In this document: piece by piece, positions 21,722 to 34,122 of the stretch
Position numbering within the stretch: position 1 is the first letter of the stretch
How the letters are laid out: each line of letters opens with the position of its first letter
Assembly: GCA_035041965.1 (NCBI GenBank)
Contig: JAPYMA010000241.1
Location: 57,093-121,092, forward strand
Source of the DNA: Anisakis pegreffii
Taxonomy: Eukaryota; Nematoda; Chromadorea; Rhabditida; Anisakidae
Reading direction: 5' to 3'
DNA length: 64,000 nucleotides
The notes under the pieces: model-generated
What the model was told of the DNA's origin: nothing
The model's database searches: none
What the model saw: only the letters and a program-made list of their open reading frames with translations
Program-made: the position numbers and the translations under genes

Positions 21722-24700
21722 ATGGCTCTTGTTTACCATTCATGCGTTGTTCTGGTGGCTTTACTTAGCTTCGTTTCGTCAGGTATCTGCTAAATGCGTT
21801 CATTGATCACTGGCTATACTTTATTCAATTTCATATTCATCTAAGTGAATTGAGAGCATTCAAATGAACTTTTTTGAACTTCGGATGATGAACTTTTTTC
21901 GTTTATTTATTCATTTTGTAATGCCATTACCAGAGAAAAATTCTGTGTGGTTTGTTCATCTCGAATTGCATGTTCATAAAACACATTTATAGCAGCGGAA
22001 GCTTTCAATCAAAATGCAGCAGCCATATCATTAACATCGGATCGATGTCATAGTAACTATCATTTGGATGTCAATTACACATCATACTCCGAACTTCAAA
22101 ATCCGATAAGTGCCTCTAATGTTCACTTTATAATTGGAACTCTAATGGTTCTTCAAATTGATCAGAACGCAGTTGATGTTAGCAATGCATCAGTAGTGCT
22201 GTACCGCAGTGATACTGGTCTCATTCTTCCAGAGAATATCGTTTACATTATCAAAGCTGAATATGGCGAATCATCTGAATCTTCTGAAATCCGGTATGTA
22301 CTTATGACAATAGGGTACCTGAAATACCTTCTGAAACACTCATCAACTCATTCGGTTTCTCCTTCAATTCAAAAAGTACTGCATTTGAAATATGGATTGA
22401 ACGGTGAAATACGTTCTGATTTATTGCCGCAATGCAAACACAGCTTATCATCGTATTTTTCATAACACATATTCATGTCATGTTGCAGATGCTTAACTGC
22501 TGAGCACTGCTCACTGGAGGTTAGCGGTGATATTTGTAAAATAGAATTTTCATTCCATTTTAATGAATATGACGACGCATACAAAGCACTATCAATTTAC
22601 AAATTGAATGATACACTTTCGTTTGATGCTAAAAAGCCGTTAGCATCGTCCGAATGCATTGCATCAAGGAATCAAGTAACGCCATTCACATTAGTTACAT
22701 CTTTCCTCTATTGTTCGAGTCAAATCCAAACCGTCAGTTCAATATGTGAAGTATCAAAGTCTGGAAATGATACTTATGCAAGCACCGCATCATTCACCTC
22801 CTCCAAAACAACATCTCAGTCGACATCACCACCAACCACCCTCCGTACTCGACCTTCATCGCACCCAACCACATCAATTGAGCCTGATTCAACTACTGCT
22901 TTCGCAAGTACTACAATGCTCACCTCTGAAACAACATCCCAATCGACGTCTACACCAACCACATCTTTCAACAATCTATCTTCATCACATCCAAATATTT
23001 CAACTGATCCTGTGTCAACCATTCCTTCCTCAGGTACTGGTATCCGATCGTTCACACTTTTGAATTATTTTTTACGCAAACAATAATGATACGCACAGTA
23101 CTGATAAAAATGTAGCAATAGTAATGATAAAAGCAATAATAACAATCATAACATATCCATGCATGAATATACATCCAAATTAACATGAATCTTTATTAAT
23201 AATGAAACTGCATCATAAACACTAGAGTACATCATCAAATAAGTTAACTGTTAGATGCACCAGTACTGGAATCCACACCACCATCAATAGAAACGACTAC
23301 AACAAACTTCAATTGGTCGTCGTATGATACATTCGGTGGTCTCGCAAATGTGGGTAGTTCAAGCGATTGATTATGCTGGTGTTGGTATCGTTTTGCTAGC
23401 TGTTTTTTTGTTATACCGAACCTTCATCATACACAACCACATCAATCGAGCCTGATTCAACTACTGCTTTCGCAAGTTATAATGAGTATTGAACCAGCTT
23501 ATTGTTGTCTGTTAAATTGCGGCCCTCAGTTACATTAATGTGCGAGTGCGATCATAATAACGACATGCAGTTAACAACCGATTTGAAACGTATAATTGTT
23601 ACATCACCGTAGTCTTTTCACTTCAGCTCGCGAAATGTGCGTTTTGCCGCATCCTGCTAAGGATGAATGCCAAATAATAAGCAGGGTGTTCAAGGGATTG
23701 TTAATGGCTGACTGATTTGCAATAAATTCGAAAAATGAGATATGAGAATGTGCACTGAGCATGAGATAGATATTGTGTGAAGAAGTGAATGTAATTCGAT
23801 TCGGTGAACAGCAATAACTTTCAGATTTCATTGAATGGCAATAATGTAGAACATGTAATGAAACTTGTAAAGAATTTATTGAGTCAATCGAACGGTGAAG
23901 GTCGAACTGGACCTGATGACGTTTATCAAATATCGTTAATCATCAGAAATGCATCACGTGTTAATAATCTTACGCAAACGGTACGATACGTTCAACTCGA
24001 TTTTGACTGCTTTCAAATCATCAAAAATTTTTCTTTCTTCAGGTCTTCATAACTGCAGCAGAAATCATGGATTCACTGCTCCAATTGCCTATTGCTGTCT
24101 TCCATCGAAGCAATAATGGCGATTTGGACTCTACTAATAGGCCGGTTATGATTGCAGTTCTTTTCGGTATTCAAATGCACCAACGAATCCGCTATTTGAA
24201 TAGCAAGTTAATAATCAAAACAATCAGCACATTGCAGATTTCTTCGGAGTCTACCAGATCTATTTCGGAATGCACCATCAAAAGTGGAGTATATGAATGG
24301 AAGCAATCTTGCAATGGCTGGAAGAGCAGTGAAATGCTCATTAACGGATGATGACGACTGGAATGGAGAGCTGCAAGGAATCGCAGATGGCGGTGCTAAA
24401 TTCGAGCTGATCACTGGTGATGAGGACGAAGACGACGAACATTCTGCTTCGATCCACATCCCATTAGATACCATTTGCAGGTCACAAGGTGTTTCTCCTT
24501 TTTCATTATCCATCTAACAATTGCGAATCAAAATAGCACCGTTTACTTAATCCTCCCGATTGTTATACTTTGACATATATCTTATCACTTAATATGAACT
24601 AAAGTCTTTACCGTAATAGATATATCCAACCGTATAATCCTGTGATTTTGATCAATTTGCAAAAGATATCTAATTGGATGTATGATAGGTTATTTCAATC

Positions 24701-27700
24701 TGTTGTAAATATTTGTGTACAACACTGTTCTTTCCAGCAGTGAAATCCTTCTTTGTGGTCTATCGGAATGCAAAGTTTTTTGTTGGAAATGAAAGTGACT
24801 ATCAGATACGAGATGATGAACGATCCGAAATGCCCGAGAACAGAGAATGCACTGTGGGACAATTCCTAATGAATCAACGCATTCTAACTGCATCTTTACT
24901 GGATCACAACGCAACCATTAAACAATTCAATGTGTCTGGTACTCAGCAAACAATGGCCATTATAAGATATAGCACTAAAAAGGTTTATTGATATCATTTG
25001 ATATTGATATCACGACGATTCTTGATATCACTTTTACAATTGCAAGCATTGTTACCACTACTTTCACGATTGTTTTTGTTATTATCCCATTTACTTTTGG
25101 CATAAAATTACAGAAATTGGAAAATTCACATCGCGGAATCCGAATTCACTTGATTCACTCATGAAATCATTTCCATTGAGATAATCATTAGGATATCTAC
25201 TTGAGATAAATGCTCATCAATGATACTTCATTGATACTTCGTTGCTATCGATACAACACTAAGTTTCTATTGAAACCATTTGATTGAATCATAAGCACAT
25301 CTTAAATGAAAATCAAGTGAGTGGATCACATGACTGCTCTCAATGTTGATAATCATCATCGTAATCAAGTTCAGTTACTGCGTCCACTGCATGGCGAGTT
25401 TGTTGTATCTCACTATCTAGATGCCACTGGATGGTCGAAACAACACTGTTCCGTGTTCACAACTGCTCACGGTCGATATTATCAGTCGAATTGTTTTCAT
25501 CTAAGTGATTTTACACTTCTGGTTGTAAGTTCCACAAAAGTCGATTACTTCTTATTGCAATATTGATTGAGCAATTAATTAGTCATTTATATTCTCCTGT
25601 GAGCCATACGATCTCAAAATAGCGCGAAACACATTTCTAAATTTCTCGTCAGCTGATTGATCAATGACAAGCGCCGATTGAACATGAATGAATATGAGTG
25701 TTTTTTTTCAGAATGGAATGATCACAGATCCAGCATTATGCGATGAAGTCCTTGTTGTACTCGGACTCATAATCGGAACTGCTTCAGTTATTTCACTTGC
25801 CCTTTTAACAACATTCTACTTCGTAAAACTGTATCTTTTCCATTCCTTGGTCTGGCCTAATCTGCCAATTGCATCCTTATAAGATGATTGATTTCATCTC
25901 TCATGAGCATTTCCGTTAATTCTACATGCTTTCGGCTCATCACTTCAGTTGATATTGTTTTCCAATAAGCAATAGTGTGATTCGTTTCTCTTCCCCATTT
26001 TTAAGCATCAATAATGCATGATTGTAATGAACTAATTCAAACGTGACAGCAGTAGCAACGTAACAGTGTTAATGTTCGCGATCAAATGGCAACGCAAAGA
26101 AATTCGGTTGGATAATAGATGAATGGTTACAGATATGCAAAAGGTCGTATCTATGCGCGATTATCGTTCATTCTTCAGTATCAACCTCGTGTTGTCGATG
26201 ACACTCTAGGCATATTGTATATCAGTGGAATGTTTCTATTCTTCTTGATGTTCACATATTTTACGGATCAAAATTTCGGTGCTTTCAACTGTACAATTGT
26301 GGCCGCCATTACATATACACTCTTCCTAACGTAGTCTTTCAATTATTATTTCATTTAATTTTTTTCATTCATGTGTGTCGCAAGAATATACGGATAAAAC
26401 GCGTGCACACTTGAATCATAAATATTATCACATATTCATCTACATCCTCGGCCATCGGATAATCAGCCACAACGTTCGAAAATGCTAGCAACAATGAATT
26501 ATCACTTTCAATCGCCATGCAGGCTTTACGAACATTTTACTCAGTTCAAAATGTCATTATAGCGATTTATATGCTCATTCGTGCAACTCATCGAAAACTC
26601 TTACATACTAAAATTCATTGCGGCTTTTTTTCGGATTTCAAGTTAGAATCCAGAATTCGAAATTGTGAGACTCAAAATCATGTAGTTTTATTTATTCAGT
26701 GATAGGATGACTTTGTTTCAGGTGTATCATCATGACAACGTTCCAATCATTGAAAGTTCTATCAACATTCAATCCATCCAAATATCTGGAATCGTTTCTT
26801 AGAAAAGCGTCGAACATTTTTGTTGCTCTCGCAATTGGAATCGGTAAGCAATATTTATTGTATTTGATCGCTTCTTATACTTTTTCGTACCGACAGACAT
26901 GAGTCACTTTAATTAGTGATGGTCATAGTACTTGTGCGATGAATTCAATCTTGTATTCGGGAATGTATTTTCTCTATTAATACGTGTCGCACGATTGTGG
27001 GGCCGCCATTACGTACGTATACACTCTAGAACAGTGGTTCTCACGTTCGGGTGCTCCATTATCCCTTTTGATGATCTGGCTGATATCCCCCCCCACCTTC
27101 TGGTACAAGAACATCATGAAAGTATTCGGTATGGCTAGGCCTTCTCTTAGAGCGTTGGGTTTCTCATTATTGCAGTCAATTATGATTGCATGAAAGCTAT
27201 TGTCTGTGACACGCTCACTTTAAACTGATTTAGATGGATTCTCATTCTTTTCAGACGTGTTGTATTCACTCTCATAGCTATTACATGCGAATATCGTTCT
27301 CTTGATGGGTTTTTCTCTTTCACTTCGTCTCATTTCACTTTACAGTGCGAATCAGTTTCTTATTCTGTAGCATATGCTATTTACTGGAAACGTTGACGAG
27401 TGTTGACAGCTGAAATCAACAATGCAGCAATTGAACATTATTGCTCACCAACGTTCGACAGTCAAATGATCAATTATAGAGTGTATCTGATAGAGTGAGA
27501 ATTTGACTTTAATTGTTGAGTGAAATGAATGAGAAAATTAGCAAAAGACAACATTTTTGGTGATAAAAGCTATGAGGGCGATTGTAACAGCAAGGAAAAG
27601 AATGAAAATCCTGTTAAAACGAATGAAAGCCCTGTTAGACCCGGAAGAGTTGATTATACTCAGAAATACTAATTTCCCGACCCTTTCATTACCCCCTGAC

Positions 27701-29303
27701 ACCTCCAAACTACCCAGAATGGGTAATTTCACGCCTTATGTGAACCACTGCTCTAGAATACACGAATGTTCCACTGCTACGTTACGAAATAAACAACCTA
27801 AGGAAATTCCGAAGGAAGGGTCGAGGGATTCGGACAACTCCTGAACGCTTGTAACTAATACTCTCGGAAGCACATTAGGGGGAATGTCCGTTAGGTGAAA
27901 TGTCGTTAGATGAATTGACCTAACACCGCATCAAGTGGTTATTTTTCTGATTGTGTTCATCGACTCAACTTTGTGTCCTGCAACTCATTTACAGGTGTAC
28001 CAGTGATAATATGCATCGTGACTGCAGTAATGAATGTAGATTTCTTTCGAAGAGATGATAGATTGTGCGTTAGTCTGCTTATTTCTACTCGATTATTACT
28101 GTTAATATTATCATCATTGTTAAGATCAACATTGGTGCAAGCATCAGCAAATGACTTCATCACTTTAAGTTGTTGGATTCGACCGGATTATATTTTCTTG
28201 GCTGTTGTTTTTCCTTTGAGTCTTGTGTTTGTCAATGGAGTTATCTGCTTCACAATGATCTCGAACAGACTCTTCCCTCTAATCTGCTTCAAAAAAGGCC
28301 TCGCCAAACAGGTGGAGATTATTATTGTCATAGTTGTTGTTATTATTTCATCGGTTATTTTGAATCATTCATTGTCGAAACATTCAAAAAAGTTTCATTT
28401 TCATTTGATATCACATCAACTGAACAGTCATTCTGCAATTACAGCTAACACATAACAAGTCTACGCAACGACTCAAAATCTTTACGCTCATTCTCGTACA
28501 ATTTACACTTGGAGTGCCTTGGGTTCGCCGCATTGAATATCATTTCTTATTTTCAGACATATTTGATCGCTCAAAAATTCTGCATCTGAGCCTTTTATTT
28601 CAAAATTTTCTCTTTATTATTTACTTTCGCATTGACTTCGATGAAATGCGGTGTAAAAGATACTGGCAGTCGTAATTATTGCAAAATGTACCGCAAATAC
28701 AATTGATACCATATTTAAAGTGGTCTAATAAAGTGCTACAAAGAGAGTATTTAATGCTGATTTCAGATCTTTCAATATTGCACGTTATTCGTACCGCACG
28801 TAACGGCGTTTCATTATTTGTTCAATTTGGTGAATGGTTCACAAGGTATCATATTGATGTTGATATATATGTTTCGTATCGTTCACGCACATCACTTAAG
28901 ACGTTCAATTCAAGACAGTCGTCGTTTGTACGCTCAGAACGATGCTGATCAACTGCAGCAACAGCAACAAGAGTCATTCACTGATAATTTTATGTAATGT
29001 TTTGATGCACACGAATGTCATAAGTGTAATTGCACGACGGATCAAACGCCAACATGCAGTTCAGATTATTTCCCTAATCGAAGCACAGCATACATCCCTC
29101 AAAAAGAACCAGTCCTTATTGAGTTCCATCATCCTCCTGAGTTTTCTCAATCAGCAACTGCGTTCGTCCCTCAATCTAACCACACGCGTTTCGCACTTCC
29201 TTGTCCATCTCCAAATTGCACTCCTCATGAATCTAGTGCATTACGAGGAAGGAAAAAGAATGGAGAACAGGGAAAGCCGGAGACTAGCAATGATAAGGAT
29301 TAA
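21722..29303 (+). CDS. Adhesion G protein-coupled receptor with Ser/Thr-rich stalk
   Basis: Exons: 21722-21782, 21993-22293, 22489-23033, 23255-23349, 23825-23980, 24043-24166, 24258-24488, 24738-24982, 25375-25524, 25712-25822, 26179-26330, 26722-26843, 27995-28311, 28445-28522, 28767-28993 and 29060-29303 (about 1052 aa). A signal peptide (MALVYHSCVVLVALLSFVSS) is followed by a Cys-containing N-terminal region, a mucin-like Ser/Thr/Pro stretch (about 22780-23030), a GAIN-type region, and a GPS with GWSKQHC and NCFHLSDF, so the HL-S cleavage site is kept. Seven membrane segments follow: TM1 LVVLGLIIGTAS, TM2 GILYISGMFLFFLMF, TM3 from CTIVAAITY, TM4 to VPVIICIVTAV, the SCWIRPDY extracellular loop then TM5, TM6 FTLILVQFTLGVPW, and TM7 LFNLVNGSQGIILMLIY (family NSLQG). 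The cytoplasmic tail has QLQQQQQ. No lectin or hormone-binding domain was seen, so it is not an obvious latrophilin. The 24166/24258 junction and a possible small intron near 28070-28135 are uncertain. Confidence 0.88.
27024..27031. repeat. Left target-site duplication of the hAT element
   Basis: CTCTAGAA immediately left of the CAGTGG terminus, identical to the copy at 27751-27758. Confidence 0.85.
27032..27750. mobile_element. Non-autonomous hAT-type transposon
   Basis: The element begins CAGTGGTTCTCACG and ends TGTGAACCACTG, so the two ends are inverted copies of the CAGTGGTTC terminus typical of many hAT elements. It is flanked on both sides by the 8-bp direct repeat CTCTAGAA (27024-27031 and 27751-27758), which fits the nTnTAGAn target preference known for hAT elements. 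The interior holds no transposase-length open frame, so it is a defective or MITE-like copy. It sits within an intron of the aGPCR. Confidence 0.88.
27751..27758. repeat. Right target-site duplication of the hAT element
   Basis: CTCTAGAA immediately right of the CCACTG terminus, identical to the copy at 27024-27031. Confidence 0.85.
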
Positions 29304-30423
29304 TATGTGATTGAAAGTATGACATGATATAGACATTTCAAGACAAATAAATTATCAAGAAAATCACGAATAAAATTCGGTGTATGATAAGACATAGACA
29401 CCAGAGCAAAGGAGCATTTGTAAGATAGTCGTGAATAAGACCATTTGCAACTTATACTTGATGAACACGAAGTGATAAGCAATCAATTTTGAATGAGAAT
29501 TGAGCAGTGCCATAATACTGTTAATTATTGGAAGAGAACCTTGTGATAATTGTTTGGCGATTGATTTCTCGATTGTTGAAGAATGTTATTTTTTTCGGCA
29601 AAATCGTTAGTGGTTTCATGCTTTATTGGTCTATTCAATAGTACTTCCATCGAACATTTGCAGTATACGACAATTTCGCATGTTCATCAGATAGTTTTGT
29701 GTGCTATTCAAGAATTGACATTGAACTGGCAAGAATGATGTTTTAAAATGCAAACTGACACCTCAACACAAAAAGCACCAACATCAATAACATTTACGCT
29801 TAAAAAGTTTGTCAGTGAATTTCGTAAAAGTCAAAAGTCACCATAAATCTTATCAGTTCACTTCTGGAACCGAAAACAAGTTATTTCGATATTGCAGCTA
29901 TCACAGTTATATTAAACATATATATATGTTTAAACCATGACCGCAACCTTTCCAGTCAGTTAAACAGCAATAAATTCATGTTTCCTTAACCTCTCATGCA
30001 GTTCGTTGTTCACTAAGAACTCCATATTATTATACTTTCATATATATGCATTCGTTCGCTTCGATTGTATTCGAGCTGTTTATAATGCATGTGTATAGAA
30101 ACATTTACTATTATACAAATTATTACTGAAAAGAATTCGTCTGATTGATGTGATTTTTGAAGAACTTTATTTGATTTTACCCGACAACTTTCGTTCGAAG
30201 TTTTAATTAGTGCTATTGTTAGTGATTGGTATTATTATTTGAATGGTAGAATTATTAAATTGTCGCGATTGATCATCTTCGATGTACAATAAAACGTATC
30301 CACGAATGATTGTTTTACGAGCGCATGTGAACGAGGTATCCTTAGAGATTGTGAATTATCTCGCAGATAAAACGAAGTTGTATAGTTGCAAGAATATTGG
30401 ACAAGTCAACAAACAAACACACA
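29304..30423. other. Intergenic between aGPCR and GRL gene
   Basis: No gene was recognised. It should hold the 3' UTR of the aGPCR and the promoter of the GRL gene. A run of alternating AT (ATATATATG) near 29920-29930 is the only notable simple sequence. Confidence 0.5.
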
Positions 30424-31253
30424 ATGATAAGCGTGCTCATCGTCCTTATCATAACTGCTGCACACTCACAATCAGTGAACGCTCTAGCATGCGACAGGTG
30501 CATGAATGAGCCGGGTGCATTCAATATATCTTCTATTGACAATCATTCAATTACTGAAATCGAACCAACAACAAGCGAAGATTTGCTGTGTTCGAGCAAT
30601 ATTTTACGCTCGGCTATTCTAAAGGTATCTCTTTACAACAGTTATGATCCATCAAATAGAACGATTGAATAATCATTGCAAATTCTTAATTTTGCTTTGA
30701 ATTTTCTTCAAATGTTATTGAACACAGAAATTCTGCTTTTAATGAACACTTTGAGTAGACATTCTAAATGAAGACAGAATTATGATGAGAATGAAGTTTC
30801 TTATAATAGACATAACTTCATGAAACGAAACAAGTATTAGTTACATAGACACTTAGGTTGAGTACAGGTTAAAAAACTGAGACTGTCGTCGTTTTTAAGA
30901 ATGGTCGCAGTGAAGCGACTATCAGTTTCTATCAAAACTATAAGATACAAAGAGCATTTTTATCGCTATGAATTTTGTTTTATAGAAACTATCGCTTAAG
31001 TTCCAATAAAAACAAAATTCTATTCGGTGGCAGTTAAATTTCTAAGATAATGATAATGATATTATGATAGCACCGTGGTATGGATATCGCGGATACTGTT
31101 CGAAAGGTTTATGAAGCATTGAAAGAGATTGATAACATGGCAAAAGCGACTGTAGTGTGTACACCGTCGGATCGACTTGTCTTCAAAATTCAGTCGAATC
31201 GTTTCTGTACAGCCGGTTCTTCAGAACTGACGTGTTTCATATCGCTCGTTTGA
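30424..31253 (+). CDS. Secreted ground-like (GRL) domain protein
   Basis: Two exons, 30424-30624 and 31071-31253, joined in phase 0 (AAG|GTATCT ... GATAG|CAC), encode 127 aa. The first 20 or so residues (MISVLIVLIITAAHSQSVNA) are a signal peptide. The mature protein has ACDRC near its start, then LCSSNILRSAILK, and a second half ATVVCTPSDRLVFKIQSNRF with C and TCFISLV at the end. The spacing of the Cys and the hydrophobic pattern near the C-terminus fit the ground-like domain of the nematode hedgehog-related families, which are secreted from epidermal cells and linked to cuticle and apical matrix. An in-frame ATG nine codons upstream is an alternative start, but it would put charged residues before the signal peptide. 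The domain call rests on pattern memory, not on a search. Confidence 0.72.
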
Positions 31254-31756
31254 TTTGATTTAATCGCATTTGCTTTCATCACTATTGTGCCTGATGTTTT
31301 CATTCATATTATACCATATTTTGTCATTCAACTCGAAAGACTCGTAATCGATGCGCTTCGTTCAGATATCTTCCCGTGGCAGAGTAAAGATGAGCAAAAA
31401 CACCCCATAATCGCTATGAGAATTCGGCAACGAATGAGCAGAAATTATCCCAGAAAAAGAAGGCTGTTTCGTGCAGAGTAAATCGTTGATCTTATCGATC
31501 AGTACTTGTGCAAATCTGAGCACCCGTTTGCATCCTACAAACCTTTTCGTGAGAATTTTTGGAACATTTTCACGTCATTCATTATTAAGAATTCCACTGA
31601 TCAATGGGTTGAACATTCAAAGTGTCAGTTAGATACTGTCAGTGAACGATTTGAATGGCCAACCATTTAACCCATCAACAAGAATTTATTGAGTGACTGG
31701 TTTAATTGTAAGTAAAGAATTTTGAATGCGTATCACTCGTCATTGTATAAGAAATT

Positions 31757-31811
31757 GCTGATTGATAATGATACTGTTCTTCAATGATACTGTTCTTCAA
31801 TAATGATACTG
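31757..31811. repeat. Short tandem repeat, AATGATACTGTTCTTC units
   Basis: About three imperfect units of AATGATACTGTTCTTC, the last running straight into the 110-bp duplicated segment. Confidence 0.7.
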
Positions 31812-31921
31812 TTTTCGATCCGAAGTGATTTTATTTAATACGGTTTAATGTCACCAATCTCATCATTCACACAAATATGTTCAAATGCTCATTATGAATA
31901 TTTCTTCAATCACGCAAATTT
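31812..31921. repeat. 110-bp duplicated segment, copy 1
   Basis: Identical by eye over 110 bases to 32955-33064, starting TTTTCGATCCGAAGTG and ending CACGCAAATTT. This copy lies downstream of the collagen 3' end; the other lies in collagen intron 2. Confidence 0.9.
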
Positions 31922-32052
31922 GGAATAACTGATGCCGAGGAAATGTATGCAATGAAAAGATGACTTCATTTAAAAAGTTATAGATTTGCTGGTTTTTCGA
32001 GAGTGATGGATCTGTTTAAAGAATTATTGAATTATTTGAAGAAAAGAGATAT

Positions 32053-34122
32053 TTATGAGCCAACAAGGAGATACGATCTTGGTGGACATGAGCAGTAGAG
32101 TGCATCTTCTCCCACTTCTCCATCTGCGCCACGAACACCATTATCACCTTAATTCAAAAATCATCTTATAATCATAATATTAACACACATTTTGATCATT
32201 CATTAGAAATTCAGCTGCAAATATATGTATAGTTAGTACAAACCCGGTATTCCAGGATCACCACGCTTCCCCAGTGGTCCAATAGGTCCACGAGGACCGT
32301 GTTTACCAACTGATCCTTGTAAACCTGATGGCCCACGTCGTCCGACTGGCCCAGGACGGCCTGAAGGTCCTTTCAGAAAACGGTTGCCAGCACCAAGTAT
32401 GAAAGATCGACCTGGTGGTCCTCGGGGTCCAACGAGGCCTGGATACCCTTCAAGAAATGAGCGGTCAGCTGATGTGATAGAATGAAAATATGTTACGAAC
32501 AGGCAGAGTGTGCTGGATGGATGTTACGTTTTTGCATATTTTACAAATGAGATTGATTATTCATGTCAGCCATATCCATTTACTCACAACCCTATCAACA
32601 AAGAGAACTGAACCAGGTATGCCTGGGTCACCGACTGCTCCGTGTGCACCCGGTAGACCAGGTCTGCCAGCTCTCGAAAATATCAGTCGACCCGGTGCAC
32701 CATCGGGTCCCCGAGGACCAGCTGCTCCTTGAGGCCCTTGAGGTCCAGGAAGGCCACGAGGACATTTGATGCATCCTAGATGTGGTAATGGCTGCTCACA
32801 GTTAAAGACGGAATGTGAAGGAATTGCATCCAAGCCGTGAGCTCCGGGAATGCCAGGCTCTAAAAGCATGAACAATAAACTATCAAATTCAGATACATAT
32901 TTGCAAAACAATGTCTGTTTTCAGAAGAAGCAGATTCAGGATTCCAAAAGCAGTTTTTCGATCCGAAGTGATTTTATTTAATACGGTTTAATGTCACCAA
33001 TCTCATCATTCACACAAATATGTTCAAATGCTCATTATGAATATTTCTTCAATCACGCAAATTTCTGCGTTGTATAGTACTGTACGATACAGTGCGATCA
33101 CTGAACATTTCAACGATCGGAAAAAATATTTCCGCTTTCATTCTTGGAATTGCATTTTGAGTCGGCGAATGCAATGAAGTATGAGGTGATTTGTGGAAAA
33201 AAGAGAAGATACCTCCGTTGTGACCTGGATCGCCGGGTGGACCACGTAGACCCTGTGGGCAGGAGGGTATTGACTCACAATGACACCATTCAGGAAGAAT
33301 GATAGGTCGAGAGCTGACGGAAAGTTGACGTTTGAATCGATCGAATAACAGTTGAGGTGTATTTAGTGATGAAGACGTAGATGATACGAAACGATAGCTC
33401 TTTTTTTGGATCAACATGAGTTCTTTCCACGCTTCGTCCGTGCTTAGCTATTCAATTAAGATCAATAATGCTCGATAGGTACATAGACAGATGCTTAGAA
33501 TCACGTGAATGCATAGAGAGATAAACGATTCCAACTGATATTCATGATCAAATCATCAAACTTATTGGACTGGCACTATCACACTTATTTAAGAAGATTC
33601 TTCTTCTTATCATATACAGCTTCACTAGATACTTATTATTATTGTGAAAATTATCCAATAAGAACAATGTGATTGAATAATCAAATAGAGAAACGGCTAA
33701 AAATCATGTTTCCACTGTTGCGCGGTAAAGTTGACGAGATACTATGATTTCATATTCTGCGAGAGAAATAGTTTATGTCTTGAATGTGCATGAGAAAGTT
33801 TGGCTTGTTTGAAGCACTCGAACTTTAGAGCGATTTAAAAGTTCATAATTCAAAATTTGATGTAATTTATCATTCAAATTCAATGACATTATAATATGAC
33901 GAAAGTGAGTATGAAATAAATTAAACGAGAATGATATAGGGTTTAGTTGAATATGGAAACGAAAAGATATGCACCCACCTTGAAAGACTGGACGTTTTGA
34001 ATTACCTCAACACTCAACTCGTTTATTTCAATAAAAAGTGATGGAATGACGAGCACACAACCGAGAATGGCCAACGAGCAGAGAACGATCGCCGTCGCAA
34101 CAATTATTTTCTCAAGCTTCAT
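32053..34122 (-). CDS. Cuticle collagen
   Basis: Minus-strand exons 34122-33979, 33447-33213, 32859-32614, 32468-32244 and 32147-32053 give 314 aa, typical for a nematode cuticle collagen. Exon 1 encodes the N-terminal Col_cuticle_N domain with a membrane-anchor-like span ([20 protein letters not shown]). Exon 2 has a furin-like processing site (DRFKRQ) and then a Cys cluster CHCESIPSC before the first Gly-X-Y block. Exons 3 and 4 hold interrupted Gly-X-Y blocks with a Cys cluster ([13 protein letters not shown]) between them. Exon 5 ends in [17 protein letters not shown], the usual short C-terminal Cys tail. The product would be secreted by the epidermis and cross-linked in the cuticle. The exon 3-4 acceptor is ambiguous: using 32447 instead of 32468 keeps frame and makes the Gly-X-Y run continuous. 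Confidence 0.92.
32955..33064. repeat. 110-bp duplicated segment, copy 2
   Basis: Identical by eye to 31812-31921 and in the same orientation. It lies in the collagen intron between 32860 and 33212. Confidence 0.9.

Larger units (their letters stand above)
26844..27994 (+). other. aGPCR intron carrying a transposon
   Basis: Intron between the TM3-TM4 exon (donor GTAAGC, phase 1) and the TM4-TM5 exon (acceptor TTTACAG, phase 1). At 1.15 kb it is the largest intron of the gene, and 719 bp of it is the hAT-type element at 27032-27750. Confidence 0.8.
31254..32052. other. Intergenic between convergent GRL and collagen genes
   Basis: No gene was recognised; a 64-codon open frame at 31287-31481 has no splice or family support. 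The right half holds a short tandem repeat and one copy of a 110-bp duplication, listed separately. Confidence 0.5.

Noticed and set aside
26517..26550. Possible small aGPCR exon in the 26331-26721 intron
   Set aside because: It would keep phase, but skipping it aligns TM3 and the following loop with the family better.
28523..28675. Open reading from the TM6 exon through to a stop at 28675, resembling a TM7
   Set aside because: Splicing from 28522 to 28767 gives the far better TM7 (LFNLVNGSQGIILMLIY) with exact phase, so the read-through is coincidence.
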